The notes: generated from the sequence alone by a model not told the origin. Shown: positions 39,578 through 52,820, numbered from the stretch's first letter. The stretch: DNA of 64,000 nt from Schistocephalus solidus (GCA_017591395.1 WEDG01003297.1:1-64000), one strand, 5' to 3'. A program made the numbers and translations.

Positions 39578-41760
39578 TTACGCATGCAGCAGAGAAGCGT
39601 GCCACTGAGTGGGAATGCCACTCACAAAGGGTTCACATAGTGAAAGAGCTAAAAATCTTACTGCCTTCTTAGTGATAGGTACTAGTTGAAATGCACGTTT
39701 TCTGTGGTGCTGCGTGTGACCATGTGTGTTGCAGAGATTCGTGAGTAGAGGTGATTCTGTGGTGAAAACGGAGGCGTGAACATGGTGAAACACTACCTTA
39801 CGGTAGGATAATGGAGCAACAGGTCGGGGAGTGCCTGTGGACCAGTCGCATAAAATCGTACCTGGTGATGCTGGAAGTGGTGTATCTCGAAGCTGCAGAG
39901 TACTAGATTTACGCAGATCAGCAATGGACTTGTCTTCTAGTTGGAGGTCTGCAAGCTTCGCCAGGTCGAAGTTGGATGACAAGGTGTTGATGTTCGGTCT
40001 CGATAATGCATCAGCAACGAAATTGTCGCTGCCTCGGACATAGCGGATATCAGCAGTAAACTGCGAGATATAGTCAAGCTGACGCACTTCTCTGGGCGAG
40101 TACCTTTCTGGTTTGGCCTTGAGGGCATAAGTAAGACGTTTGTGGTCGGTATGAACCCGAAAATCTCTTCCCTCTAATAGGTGGCGAAAATGACGAATAG
40201 CCAGGTATATAGCCAGAAGCTCACGAAAGAAATTACTGTAGCGAGTCTGCGCCAGTTGTAGCTTCTGTGAAAAGAAAGCCAATGGCTGCAACTGGTTATT
40301 CACCTGTTGATGTAAGACTGCGCCGACAGCACTGTTGGAAGCGTCACTGGTCAAAATAAACTGCGTAGAAGCGTCAGATTGGAGGTGGTGCAGCATGGTC
40401 GCATCAGCGAGGGCCTTTTTGGCTGCCTTAAAAGCTGAGTGAGCTGCCGGTGAAAGTTCAATCGGCTTGACTTTTGACTTCAAAAGATCAGTCAATGGAG
40501 CCTGTATTACCGCACAGTTGGGAATAAAACGTCGGTTATAATTGATAAGTCCAATGAAACGTCGCAATTGTGTGAGGGTCTTGGGAGACGGAAAAGATAA
40601 AACGCTTTGCACCTTCTCTGAAAGTGGTGTAATTCCATGCTGATCAACGTGATGACCAAGGAAATCAAGAGAAGGAACGCCAAAAAGACATTTATCGACG
40701 TTTAATTGCAAACCGTGTTGCCGGAAACGATCGAACACTTGGCACAAGTGTGATGCATGTTCCGCTGGCGAAGAACTTGTGACGAGTATGTCATCAATAT
40801 AGACCAAGGTAAACGAAAGACCGCGCAAGACCTCATCAATAAGCCGCTGGAAGTATTGGGCGGCGTTACGCAAACGGAAAGGCATGCGGAGCAATTCGAA
40901 CAAGCCAAAAGGCGTTGTGATGGCGGTCTTGGGGATGTCTTCCTCAGCGATCGGTATTTGATGATATGCTCTCACGAGGTCTATCTTGGAGAAAATAGTC
41001 TTTTAAGCCAAGATGTGAGAAAAATTGTGAATATGAGGAATGGGGTACCGATCTGGGACAGTTGCTCTGTTCAAAGTACGTTAATCCCCACATGGCCTCC
41101 AATCATCGGCCGATTTCTTGGGGACCATGTGCAGTGGAGAGGCTGGAAGAAGGGCGAATAATCCCAAAGTTAGCATGTGTTCGAACTCACTTCTAGCCAC
41201 CCGCAACTTTTCTGAATGAAGTCTGCGGGGATGGGCGTGAACGGGTTGCCCTGTGGTAACTATGTGATGCTTAACTGTGTGCTGAACTTTTTCGGTAAAC
41301 TGACAAGATTAAGTGAGGGACGGATAGTCCTTCAAAATTTCAGCAAATGGCGAACTTGGAATAGTCAAGTGTATGCCAACCGAAGGTTCACAGGTGACCG
41401 TACCGACGGTGAAAAGTCTGGTTGAAGTATCAATGAGTCGACGATGCTTCAAATCAACTGAAAGGCCAAAATGTGAGAGAAAATCAGCCCCAATAATCGG
41501 TGAATGGACGTCAGCTTGGATAAAAACCCATTGTAAGCATCGCCTCAGACCAAGGTCAAGAATAAGGGACTGTTGTCCGAATGTGTGGATGACGGTGTTG
41601 TTGGCAGCCTGCAATGAGAACTGCGAAGGCTTGAGGTGGTGACGCCTAGGTGGCTGGATAACACTAACCTCAGCACCTGTTTTCTAAAATAGCCATGAAA
41701 TGAGTTATGTGAAGTTGTTTCACTGCATGAAACCCTCAACGAAGCAGCGGGTTGACGGTC
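39578..41760 (-). pseudogene. Ty3/gypsy-type retrotransposon B (protease, RT, RNase H; integrase lost)
   Basis: Minus strand. Protease: TGAEVSV at about 41670 and IIGADFLSHFGL at about 41490. The codon of the catalytic Asp before TGAEV is destroyed by a small frameshift (minus-strand 'ttagaaaacaggt'). RT: a broken N-terminal part (41230-41000) with PIPHI, then an intact frame with [25 protein letters not shown] (usual MPFG is MPFR here) and YIDD. RNase H in the same 465-codon frame keeps all four catalytic acids (SDAS, ELLAI, HTDHK, ADALSR; about residues 211, 252, 277, 322). After VVFHHVHAS the integrase ends in unrelated sequence. Resembles CsRn1-like flatworm elements (inference). No LTRs were found. 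Confidence 0.8.
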
Positions 41761-44700
41761 GAGAAATATAGGAGCTAAGTGATTGGATGTAGGACACATA
41801 TTGAAACATGTGGTATCTAAATCAGACGCAGGAATTATTTTGAAGGCTGTTGAACCAAAGCGTGTGCGTACGCAGCACATTGAAATATCAGTTCTGTACA
41901 AAATCACGATAAACTCGTTGATTCTTAACGACAGTAGTTCACACATAATTACTTCTTTGTAATTTGAAAACCCTCATAATTTCCCGCGTTCAGGATCGCG
42001 TTCTGAAGATCGGAGAAGGAGGCGGACCACGGATTAATGCAACCCTCATGCCTTCGTTTATCTTTATTTAAACAATGGGAGTGTCTGGACAATTTGGACA
42101 GTCTATTGTGGGCAGTCGATTTTGCATATCTGGCACCATAATCTTTTGCTGTGTTCACATTCCTGATCTCAGGAATCTTCCAGCGCAAAAAATGGCTCCT
42201 GTTACTATTAGGCTACTGCCATTATGTCAAAGTACGTTGTACGTTTTGTCAAACCAATTAAAAAATTTCTTACTGATAGCAGATACCTATGTCAAAAACT
42301 GTCCGATATTTGTATCAAACGTACTCCATCTTAAAGTGTGCCCTTTATCAAATCGAGCTCTGTCTTGAAAGAGAGCTCGACACATATGCATTCTTATTTC
42401 AACAGTAGATGTGATGTGATGGAATTTTAATTTTGGAATATCATAAATCTTTCATGAATTTTCTTTACTAAGAGAAAACACACCCTATACCATAACCCCG
42501 TCTTCAATCCCATCAGTCTATTTCGCTTATAAAATAAGTAATCGATGGTTTCTGTCTGATTTGTCTTGTGGGCTTTCTGTAGCAAGGAAACATTTTTTTT
42601 AAAATTTATTTGAAGTGAACATAACTGACAGCTCAGGCGAAGAATATGTGATCACTGAAAAAAAGAAGATTACTGGCCTGAAGTTTCGGATTCTCATTCG
42701 AACTTATCATCAGAGAATTTAGCAGATACGTGCGATATAGCAACAAGGTGCACAGTATTCGAGTACATATTTCCCACACAATAACGCATACTCTACAGAA
42801 AGCAACAGTTCAATGTGTCGCTCATGTATATTTGTGCAAGTGGGTGAGCTTTCTGAAGATGCTGTTCTATTTTTTTAAATCTTCCATGAGGAATTAATGC
42901 GAGTGTTGCGCTCGTATATATTTCGGAAGGACGCGCTTTGGCTTAGCAGTCTCTATCCTAAAAACGCGCGAATCATAGATGAGATTGCGACGTAGTTCAA
43001 GCGGGTTCACGTATCCGTATTGGAGCACTGTATGTGTCTAGCGCAGACTATTCAACCATAAAATACTATGGAACCTAAGAGCATTAATGTGAAAGAATTG
43101 CATACGCAGGCTGTATGGTTGGGTTATAAATATGCAAAAACTTAGACCGCACCGTATATAAAGTAGTTAATTTGTTAACTTATATGATGCGAATATATTT
43201 AGTATCAGTTCTTTGTGGACATAACATGTTTAGGTGTTCTAGCTGGATGACTAATTACGATAATCGAGAGTTTTTATGTAACACGTTTGGGACTTTGCGA
43301 TTATTTCAAGAGAATATCTGCACCATCAGCACACACTCCCTTCCAGAAATGCTCCAGTTACAATTATGCATACTAGCTTTCAATTGGTGTCAGAAATTTA
43401 TAACGACTGTTATTAATTTACTTGCTCGCCACAAATATGGTTTGGTTGCCAGGTAATCGACGCAACAGGAGAGTTCATCACCTACACAAGCCAATTTGAG
43501 TAACATAAATGTGGCTCCACTAAACAGTCATTCTCTACACCCCACAGCGGCACACTGATCACTCTTTGCATTAGCGGCTTCTGCTTTTATTTCAGATCTT
43601 GGAAAGATCAAATCCATCGCGCTAGAACCTCATTTTGCCTATTGAAATAGCACTGTGACCGAATGTCGAGACGCATCATTTGGATTGCTAAACAAACGAC
43701 GTACCCCTAAAGTAGTTCAGAAAGTGTAAAATGTGCAAACATTGAGAACTACACAACCGAACACTCTAATGATGATTGTAGAACAAAGCGACCACACAAA
43801 ATACAAATTTTTGTGCATATTAGCGTGTTTTTGTGTCGAAATTACGGTATTGGTGCGGCAACTACACCACAACCGCAGTAATTGACTGTTGTTCACACGC
43901 TATGTGGCGTGCATGGAGATTATTTACATTCGCTTTTCATCTTCTGAAAAAGAATTTCACCTCAAAAAGCTGTCCATTATAAATTAATGCACATCATCAG
44001 TCACCGAAACCCTGGTCTCTGGCAAGAACAGAGAGAAATTTAAAATAAAACCTAGTTCAGTTACGACATTGAAGTCATATGGGTTATGAGATGGTCGGCT
44101 TTACTGAAAAGTGCCCGTGGCTAAAACACAAACTAAGCTAGCACCTATGTGGTACAAGGAATTATTCTTAGCTTATTTGGTCAAGGAGGGGTAACTGAAT
44201 TAAAAAGGAAGAAGTTACTTGATGAGATTTATATATTTTAATGGGTGAAAAAGAGCACACGTTAGTAACACATTGTGTTGATCAAAAATGGATTGACGAA
44301 ATGTAATGCAACATTTGAGTTCAAAATGGAAAAATTTGACGTACATACGTCACATGTCAGCCAAAATGAGGGAACAGAGGTAATTGGTCAGTAACATATG
44401 TCCTTTATTTACATTGCAATTGCATGCATGTACATGTCTTTTGAAAAACATCAGGGTTTTAAGAAAGAAACACATCCAAAATAATCGTGAATGTGGATGC
44501 TGATAGAGTCACATGTACAAAAATAGGTCGGCAGTTGTATTTTACAACCAAAAACATTTCTTCTGATTTCTGATCTATATATTTAAAGCAAAATCCAGCA
44601 CATATACCGAATATAAAGGCAAGAGATCCTAAGAGAGTTTGTGTGTTTGTGAACTTATAAAATTTTTATCATTTGGGGGGGTGCTTAAAACTTGAGCTCA

Positions 44701-45124
44701 ATTGTAACAGGGCATCATAAAAATGATTGTTATTTAATCTACGAAATATTTCAGCTCGTATTTCAAGTTGGTTATTAAATCTTACACGTATTTTAGGTGC
44801 TTTTAACATGTATTTTTCACATTTTCAGTATACTGTTGCATTTAACGCTTTTCAGTATTTGTGATATGATTAACAACTGAAATCATACTTGTTATTTGTC
44901 ACAATAAGTAGGAAACCAGACTACCTTTCAAGCTTACCAAGACGACACAGTCCAAAGACGGTCGTATTCTCAGACTCTACGAGTTTCAGTTTTGGATCCT
45001 TTGTGCTGACGCAGCCAAAACAGTAGCACTAGGGAAAATGTAAAAACAAACTTGTAAAAGGAGCTTAACCACTGTCAAATATTTTCTTTCACGCTTTATA
45101 TTTTACAAAATGTTCATTCCTATG
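41761..45124. other. Long spacer, nothing recognised
   Basis: About 3.4 kb. The plus ORF at 43172-43456 (94 codons, several Cys) has a weak hydrophobic start but no splice, promoter or family support. Confidence 0.4.
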
Positions 45125-45343
45125 TTAACTCACATCCTTCCGGGAAAAAGCCACGGCTATCAGTCGAAAACGTTGCAAATACATTTTACAAAGTTCATAC
45201 GTGCAATTTTTGAATCCCCTGACTTCATCGCACTGGTAATCCAGGAGTCTGACATTCTCTTCTTCACAATAATCTTCAGCGTTCGTGAAGCTAAGAAGTA
45301 ATGATATCAGGAAATACAACATTTTTGGCAATAAAAAGAGCAT
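45125..45343 (-). CDS. Small secreted cysteine-rich peptide (candidate)
   Basis: A 72-codon minus ORF from ATG at 45343 (or an in-frame ATG at 45322) to TAA at 45125-45127. It begins with a textbook signal peptide: a short start, a Leu/Phe/Ile-rich core and an SFTNA end before an acidic mature start (EDYCEEE). Four Cys in the mature part are spaced C-x11-C-x8-C-x4-C. A 'tatataag' box lies at 45371-45378 on the minus strand, about 28 bp before the first ATG and 49 bp before the second, which favours the second start if the box is used. Possible donors 'gtatga' and 'gtaaaa' occur near the third and fourth Cys, so this could instead be a first exon. No family recognised. Confidence 0.5.
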   Translation of the reverse strand: MLFLLPKMLYFLISLLLSFTNAEDYCEEENVRLLDYQCDEVRGFKNCTYELCKMYLQRFRLIAVAFSRKDVS

Positions 45344-45370
45344 GCTTCTTTCGGAAATAAAGTGCTTAAG

Positions 45371-45378
45371 CTTATATA
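45371..45378 (-). promoter_or_regulatory. TATA-like box upstream of the Cys-rich ORF
   Basis: Minus-strand TATATAAG at a suitable distance from the ORF start. Chance is possible in AT-rich DNA. Confidence 0.3.
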
Positions 45379-47999
45379 TGGTATGCGTTGGCAACCGCAA
45401 TAAAACGATACGTTTGCGGAACGGTTCGCAGACTGAAATGTACCATTTATAATACAAAAGGATGACATTTAGAGCGCAGAATTAACGGACAACCACGAAG
45501 GTACTCAGGTTAGAATTAAGGAGAGTTGTTTGACAATGCATACAGAACAAGAGTCCGGAATGTTAAAACTGCAAAGCCAAACAGAAGTACATCAGAAATA
45601 AATTCAAAAAAATCCGTTTATTCAACTTATTTGTAAAATTGCTAAATAAAAATTGATTTCTCATAAACCGAGCTAATTTAGCCAAAAGATCGAACTGGAC
45701 GTGAAATTGGCAGTTTACTGATTTGGTAAGCATATTTATTAAAGCAATTCATTAACGCTACGTAAAAATGCTTTCAAAGTCTTCCTTTTTTCATATTTTT
45801 CTGTGAATAAAACAGGAAGATTTATGCTGATAAACGCTTGAAAATGCATACGTCAGCACTTACGCAAAATGGTACCTTCAGAATTCAAAGTCAGAAATTC
45901 GATTGAATGAGAAGTGATCATTCTTTCAGCCTGCTAACAAGTCACAGAGACATGTCTTGTTTATTCGAATAGAATATTGAATTCCTGATTAGGAAACTCT
46001 TATTGATCATCCATGTGTACTAACTTGAACAATCTAAAGGTTATTCAATCATAGCCTATACAATATATAAAATAATAATATAAACTAGGATATAGCAGGT
46101 AGAGTGTGACAGACATAAACAAGTTCACATAATAACCCCATTGCTTAAATACAAGTATTGCAGAAAGAATATCTGACTGAAAAATCATATAGAGCACACT
46201 GTCATATCGACGTTTTGGTATTTTTGTAGAATTTATTGCAGGCTCGAAAATGCTCAAATTCGCAGTTACTCCGTGCAGTGTCCGTCGCGCCTATTATTTT
46301 TAAAAAGCCTAAAACACCTACGGAACATGTTTTTTTTCTTGCGAATAAAGAAATATGCAGCCCAATGGCTGCGGGATCAGCAAATTTATAATATGTTGCC
46401 CTTAATAAACACCCGATGTGCTGCGTGAATTGTTAGTAATGTAATTATTTTTCAAATTTTTGGTTTTTTTTCTGTTGAAGATTCTCATTCCGCACCACGT
46501 GCAAACGCCAGCGATTCCTTCAATATCACTGTAACATTTGCATGCGCATATTTGCGAAACAGACATGTTACCTGTTTTACTCAAACGGTTCATCAAGAAG
46601 CAACCCCATGAGATGAGAGTATCCTTTTTCTAGGAAAATGGTTGCCCTTAAAACTTGTGTGCAGATCTGTAGTTGTCAGTTTGGTAGGTTAATATTCAAA
46701 AATCCATATCTTTTCCGCTCAATATATCTCACTTAAGAGATCACTGTCAATTTAATATGTGGACAATATTTTGGCATGTTTAGTCGAGCCCATTATTGAT
46801 AATATATGATCTATTTGCTTGTTGTTAAACCCTCGCTGCTGAAACTCAAAATAAAGATTTAAAAGCAGGCCGAAAGTTGTTTATGAGCAAACATAACATT
46901 ATATTGGTTTTAAATGTAAGAAGTTCACAAGATTTCAAATGCCTGCAATATTTTTATTAATAATGCAAAACTTTTACGTATTGTTAAATTATTTTAATTC
47001 AAATAAAATTGGACGTCTGGCGTTAATGCAGACTACCCATAATCCTGGCACGGGTAAACAACCAAACTTTTCAGTTAATGATATAATTTTTATAATTCGC
47101 ATCTGAAACCAAGTGTTTTATGTCTGACAGGTAGCATTAAAATATATTGTTTAAAAATGTCAATGAATTTTTCATAAAAGGCAGCACAAGAAAATTGGTA
47201 TATTCAAACTTAAAATGGTTATAAATTTACGTTTTATCGGGGTAGACCCATGTCCTGTGGGCGTGTACGGATGAAACGGCTGATGAAGCTGGTTGAGTAT
47301 CCAGTACATTGCCAGTTACGCCCAAATCTAGCCTTTGTTCTCGCATAACTCCCTCTGCCTCGCGGTTATTCTTATTATTCTATGGAGTGGCATTGTCACT
47401 GCTGAGGATATGATGAAGGAGACTGAAAGCTAAAGCCAATACACTTATTTTCCCAGGGATCATGCGTTCGCACGAAGAAACTCGGACACGCATATTCGCT
47501 TAAGTTCTGGAAAAACCACGTCAGCAGGCTGCTAATAGCTCACTTGGTTTTCATACATCGATTGCCGGTGGTTTTCCCCGTCACTGCGGGGTGTGTAGAT
47601 CTTCTTAGAATTTGTCTTTTGCGTGGTTGGGCTGGTCACTGATGGGCATAAACGCTGCCGTCCTCGATTTCGAGCACTTGCACATTGTTTTGTCTAAAAG
47701 AGTGCGAATGTATCAGTGCCGAACAACTTATTGCCTCTCTCTTTGCCCTGTTCGAGTAATCAGGGTAAACTCGTTGAATAATCACCATGTTCTCAGTAAT
47801 TCTGAGAGCTTCATAATCACTGATAGCCCACTGCCATTGCGACTAGATTGCTAGTGCCCTCATATGGTGATTTTTGGTGCAAACTGCTGCCTTCTCTGTG
47901 CTGGTGGTCCTTCCGAATGAATGAATAAATGGTCTTGTGCGTGCAATCAACAGTGACCAGGGGATCAGGTACAAATTAACCGGAGATTCAGCAGATGGC
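45379..47999. other. Spacer, nothing recognised
   Basis: About 2.6 kb. 47240-47360 has a faint resemblance to the SINE body but not enough to call it. Confidence 0.4.
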
Positions 48000-48840
48000 A
48001 GATGGGGTTTGGTCACGTCAGGTTAACGAAATTGTGGAGCTCAGTAGGAGAATCTGCGATTGCTGGAACAACGAGTTACTTGTTCACAGGTTCTCAGTTG
48101 AACCCATCCTCAAAGACAGTCACAGATAGGAGTACCGGAGACACAAGGAGTGCGGTATTTATAGGACGTAGTTGCCATGGGATGACCTGCGATAATATAA
48201 TAAACAGTCCTTTCAATCACCACTGGGAATGCTTATTTGGTCCATCTTGGACGTTGGTATAATGATAAATCGGCAATTTGGCTCAATGTCATTAGATGTT
48301 TTGGTCGCCTGAGAATTGTGTCTCCAGAAGGTCGAAGCTCAAGTGGTTTTCATCTCTTGCGTAGACTTCCGCTCCGTGAGACCTGAAGGTATGACCGAGT
48401 GCCGATGAGGGAAAGCAATCGAAAGGCCAGCGTCCTCCGTCATCACCACTGCTAATGTTTTGAGCCATTTACGTCCAGTGTAATCTCTCCGTTCTTCCGA
48501 CATCTCTTGTGCCAGATCCTGTGAATGACTGCGGACGAGTCTTGTCTTGGCAGTGGCCCTTTCGGTCTCATGAACCGACGTCTGATGGTTGCCTCCAGCC
48601 TGCGTGAAACACGAATCTTAATAAGTGTGATAAGGCAGCTGACGGTTTCTAAGACGCTGTACGCCTTTCTTTTTAGGCCACAAAACCTTTTGCAGTAGAC
48701 AAGGACATGCAGAAAGGTCAGCTGGTTGTTTTTATTTTTCCCCCACCAGGTAGGACAGCGTTGAGATGTTCTTTGAATGTCAGGGCCTGAAACCGATAAA
48801 TGACGATGAAGATATAATCTGCATACTAAGCCCATTAATT
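48000..48840 (-). pseudogene. Penelope-like element 3' part, second subfamily
   Basis: Minus strand. The RT-end linker reads VSRRLEATIRR and MRPKGPLPRQD (about 48640-48540) running into VIHRIW, the start of the GIY-YIG domain. The YIG region is degraded, then HGAEVYARDENHLSFDLLE (about 48390-48320) marks the end of the domain. Downstream (48200-48130) the minus strand contains 'cctataaataccgcactcc', which looks like the promoter of a PLE pseudo-LTR. Several stops occur. The linker differs from the 13.5-16 kb copies, so this is another PLE subfamily. Confidence 0.65.
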
Positions 48841-49879
48841 TCCAACTGAGGAATCTGAAAGACTGTGACTCAAACTTTTTTCAAGACAAATTCTACTAGG
48901 AGTCTCGAAATCAGCAACCTGATTCGCGTTTTCTTCCTCTGCTCGATGATAGGTCCCTCATGGGTGAGTGTGGGCTGACTAGCACTTCAAATGACAGTGA
49001 ACCAAATGCTCGAATAGTTATCACGCTAGCATCCAACACGTATGCAGTTAGTGCGGTTATTAACGACGTGGACGAGGTCTGACAAGCCATAATCGCATTC
49101 ATTACGATGTCTAGCTGTGATCGTGAGCATGTCTATTTAGAAATCTCATTTGGTCGCGCAGCCACTATAAAGGCAACTCCTCGTGCCACACGGCGTGCAT
49201 TGCAGTATCTTACCTTGTACACGCGTGCGTCTGATAAAACAGTTGACTTGCTCCTACGAGGGGATTCTCGAGAACGAAATGGCCAATTGACGAGAAACAC
49301 GCAAAATGGTTTCTGGAAAAACATTCATAATTGGCACATGATATGGCTTAAAGTTCCAAACGCTCATGGCACCAGTGCTAAACATGCCGAGTTTTAGCAG
49401 GCTGTAAATAACGTGCTTTTTTTGGAAATGGTTCTCGTTCGCTTAGAATTACCTGTCGGGCTATACCACTGCATTTAGCTACTGATTACATTTTTAAAAC
49501 AAACATATCTACCGTCAACAAGTTCAGTAGCAATGCCAAAATATAATGCCGTAGTCCGGGTAATGGCCAATACCAGCTGTTTTGATCTCACGCAATGCAC
49601 CTAAACTGATATGAGACCGCTCGCTTACAAACAAGAGAACTAGTTTAAAATTGGTTGGCAGCGCCATTTGAGGGACTTAATGGAATCAAGATAAAATGCG
49701 AGCATCATTATTCATCCAGCTACGGCATAGAACCCATTTCAAAGTACTTCATCTGGCATAGTGTGGTCAAACCACACCGAAACTTATAACAAATGTAAAG
49801 TTTCAAGCAGAGTTTATACGCCAAATCTGAAACTCTTTTCATTTTCTAGACCACCATGGCCGAAAACTGCTGAACTACC
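48841..49879. other. Spacer, nothing recognised
   Basis: A 96-codon plus ORF (49107-49397) overlaps a minus ORF. No domain was recognised. Confidence 0.4.
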
Positions 49880-50668
49880 CACTAACCATGATGCAATACA
49901 GAGGCTGTGATTGGACAAGCGGTCTATTTATGTGGTTTTTGTCCTCCATATTTCCATTTTCTGTAATTCTGCCGACCCTCCTTCTGACTCCCCCACCCTC
50001 ACTCCAGGCTGCTCGGGTGAGCCCACTCACACTAGCAGCCTGGAATGTTCGTTTTCTTTTAGACAATCCTAGGAGCAATCGGCCGGAACGGAGGCAATGC
50101 TAGTCACTCGGGAACTGGCGCGCTACAAGGTGGACATTGCTGCTCTCAGCGAGACCCGATTCTCTGAGCAGGGTCAGCTGGAGGAGGTGGGTGCCGGCTA
50201 CACCTTCTTCTCGAGCGGCCGGCCAAAGGCAGAGCGACGCGATGCTGGTGTTGCCTTTGCCATCCGGAACGACATTGTGAGACGTCTGCCCTGTCTGCCG
50301 CAGGGTTTCAATGATCGCCTGATGAGCCTCCGCCTGCCTCGTCGGGGAGACCAGTTCACCACCATCATCAGCGCCTACGCTCCCCCAATGACGAGCTCTG
50401 ATACGGCGAAGGACAAATTCTACGATGATTTGCACACCTTGCTGGCGACTGTGCCGAAAGAGGACCAGTTAATTGTCCTTGGTGACTTCAATGCCCGCGT
50501 CGGGACGGACCACGCTGCCTGGCAGGGAGTGCTGGGTCCCCACGATCTCGGTAGCTGTAACGATAACAGCCTCTTTTTTCTGCGCACGTGTGCGGAACAC
50601 AGTCTCCTGCTGACCAACACCTTCTTCCGCCTCCCGACGCGGGACAAGGCCACGTGGATGCACCCTCG
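49880..50668 (+). pseudogene. LINE 5' part: APE-type endonuclease domain, truncated
   Basis: LINE endonucleases nick the target for target-primed reverse transcription. The plus frame from about 50030 reads LAAWNVR, then after a one-base frameshift near 50095 continues 190 codons. It contains LSETRF (catalytic Glu), [17 protein letters not shown] (catalytic Asp and Asn), LLTNTFF and TWMHP, where it is cut off before the final SDH-type motif. Reading frame quality is high, so the insertion is fairly young. GC-richer than its surroundings. The RT part is absent here; a related RT fragment is at 36.5-37.1 kb. Confidence 0.85.
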
Positions 50669-50886
50669 GCACTTGTTTTCCGCTCAAATAATGACTCAGG
50701 CTGGCCTCTCCACTGCGGCTTGACGCGCTCTAGGCCAAAATGCGGGGGCGTGCGTCTAGGCGTGATGTTCGGCCTTGAGACATGCCCTCGCATTTCGGCC
50801 TGACGCGCGTGATCATGCCCAGAGCGCGTAAAACCGCACTGGGTACCCCCCCAGCATGAGTCATTATTTGAGCGGAAAACAAGTGC
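50669..50886. mobile_element. Fold-back (MITE-like) element with ~30-bp terminal inverted repeats
   Basis: The left end 'acttgttttccgctcaaata' (50670-) and right end 'tatttgagcggaaaacaagt' (-50884) are perfect reverse complements, and the match extends to 'atgactca'. The interior is also partly palindromic ('cttgacgcgctctaggc' against 'cccagagcgcgtaaaac'). About 218 bp, no ORF. It abuts the broken end of the LINE endonuclease. No target-site duplication is evident. Confidence 0.75.
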
Positions 50887-51172
50887 AGATGCCCCGATAG
50901 TCTTGCTGCTGCGATCGAAGCGGGCAGCCAGGACATTAAACAATGGGACGACTTATGCCCTTGCGCATTAGGGAGATGTAGTAGGCAGCGAATTAAATGT
51001 AACAGTCCCCGCGTTGACCAGGTGGACTGCAAGTAAATGTACTAACTATTAGGATTTGCCAATCGCTGTCTGTCACAGAAGTCATTATTTGCACGGAAAA
51101 CAAGTGCAGATGCCCCGATAGTCTTGCTACTGCGATCGAAACAGGCGGCCAGGAAACTAAGCACGTTGAGCT
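50851..51172. repeat. Direct repeat pair including the fold-back right end
   Basis: 50851-50941 and 51080-51172 share the right terminal repeat and the following flank ('gtgcagatgccccgatagtc', 'gcgatcgaa'). The second copy lacks the rest of the fold-back element. Confidence 0.75.
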
Positions 51173-52820
51173 CAGGAAGACGCACAGAAGGCCTGCCGAA
51201 CTGACTTCTAAGTCACCGAAGTCAGTAGGGCGGCATTTTTAAGCCGCCGAAAATCGATCTCACCTGACCACCAGATCGGTGACCTGTTGACCAAATCATG
51301 CCCACCGATAATGTGGTTATTTATTTATTGCCAGTTTACAGGCAAGGTCAAAAAAATATATACAGAAGAGGGTCAAGCTGACAGTGTAAAAAAATCCTGA
51401 TCGTTGTTTCAGGTGTTTTCAGCAGAACAAACTGCAGCTTATTGAGTATTAAAGTTCAGGACAGGGAAGCGTTGACACAGGTGCCCGGTGAAGAACTCCT
51501 TCATTCAGTGTTATGGATCCGGTATTCTGCACCAGCAGGTATGTCGGCGAGCGGTTGTTCGCTGTCGACTGAGAATTAAGCCAATTGAGGTCTGCAGAGC
51601 CAGCAATATTGCCCTCAGCATGAAGTCCGGCACAGGATTCAGAGTCCGTGAACGCCATCAGAACCGAAGAGAGCTTCCACAGAGTCAGCACCCAAAAGTT
51701 TTGAAAGGTATCCTGAATGAAGAAAACTAGTGACAGCTCGCGTAAACAAGGGATAGCTTTGCTGTATTTTGATGCTTCTGGGTAGCTTATTACAGATAAA
51801 TATAGCGTTTACCGAAAAAACAACTGTCGGTATCTAACTGTGCATGCCAAAGGAAGAAATAAAAATACATCTCGATGACTGGTGCGTCGAGAGCGGTCGA
51901 GCTGCCTCAGAGATGTAAGGTCCATATGGTTTCTGCCATGGCAGTGGGTCTTCAGGGCTAATGACCCAGTGTCTGCTGGGTTTCCCCGACCTGATGGTGT
52001 GTTCGATTGCGAATCTAAAGAGACAGGTCAACAAGTTAAGAAACACCAACAATTATATTGAATTGCTTATTTGAACAAAAAACTAGTTGATCATTGAAGA
52101 AGTCTTACTCTATTCTATAGTGGCAGCTTTAGAAAAAAGCCAAATCGTATTTGAATACTTATATGTAACGAAACATCTTTAACATGATTTGAACTGTTCG
52201 TCCTTAAAGGAGTATGCTGGAAAAGGAACAGTTTATTTGGGTCATTTTATATTTTTTTGGGTTCTGTGTAAGTATGAATGATTTCTTTAAAATTTTGTAA
52301 TTAGCAGTCAATTGCAGAATTCTTAAAGTGCTCACTAATTCTGAACTATTTGCTCAGATTATTTTAAGGGCATTAAAACAAAATTGAGCAGTTTTGCTTT
52401 CCAATATATAAACATCAGAAATGAAGGCAAACGAGGTCAGTTATGCAGACTGACAGTATTCACAGCGCCCGAATAGTATGACATCAGGCACATCAATGAA
52501 GTGGAAGTTGGAAAGAGACAGTAGTGGGCCAGTTCACAAATATTTTGAAAAATGCGAGAAAATGTTATACAAGTGTCATAATAAAAACTTAAAAACAGTT
52601 ATTATTTCACGAAGTATATTGCTTGGGAGGAATTTAACTGAAACTAATGAACTGATGTGATCCACACTGCCATATATAGATGTTCTGAAAAACCCTATAT
52701 TTTTGGGGCACCTGTGTGGAATCTACAATCGGTTTTGCTTAAAGTCTTGGTATTTTATGTGACATTTGTTGCAAAATGCCTTCTTTCAAATGTACAACCA
52801 CGCAATTCTAATTATGTAGT
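51173..52820. other. Spacer, nothing recognised
   Basis: About 1.65 kb. ORFs at 51449-51730 (both strands) and 51834-52052 (-) carry no family signature that I can defend. Confidence 0.4.

Noticed and set aside
43172..43456. Cys-containing plus ORF with a hydrophobic start
   Set aside because: The leader is short and interrupted by polar residues. No promoter, splice site or paralogue was found.
47240..47360. Another SINE copy with 'ggctgatgaagctgg'
   Set aside because: Only short matches to the SINE body. The hairpin and GAAA box are absent.
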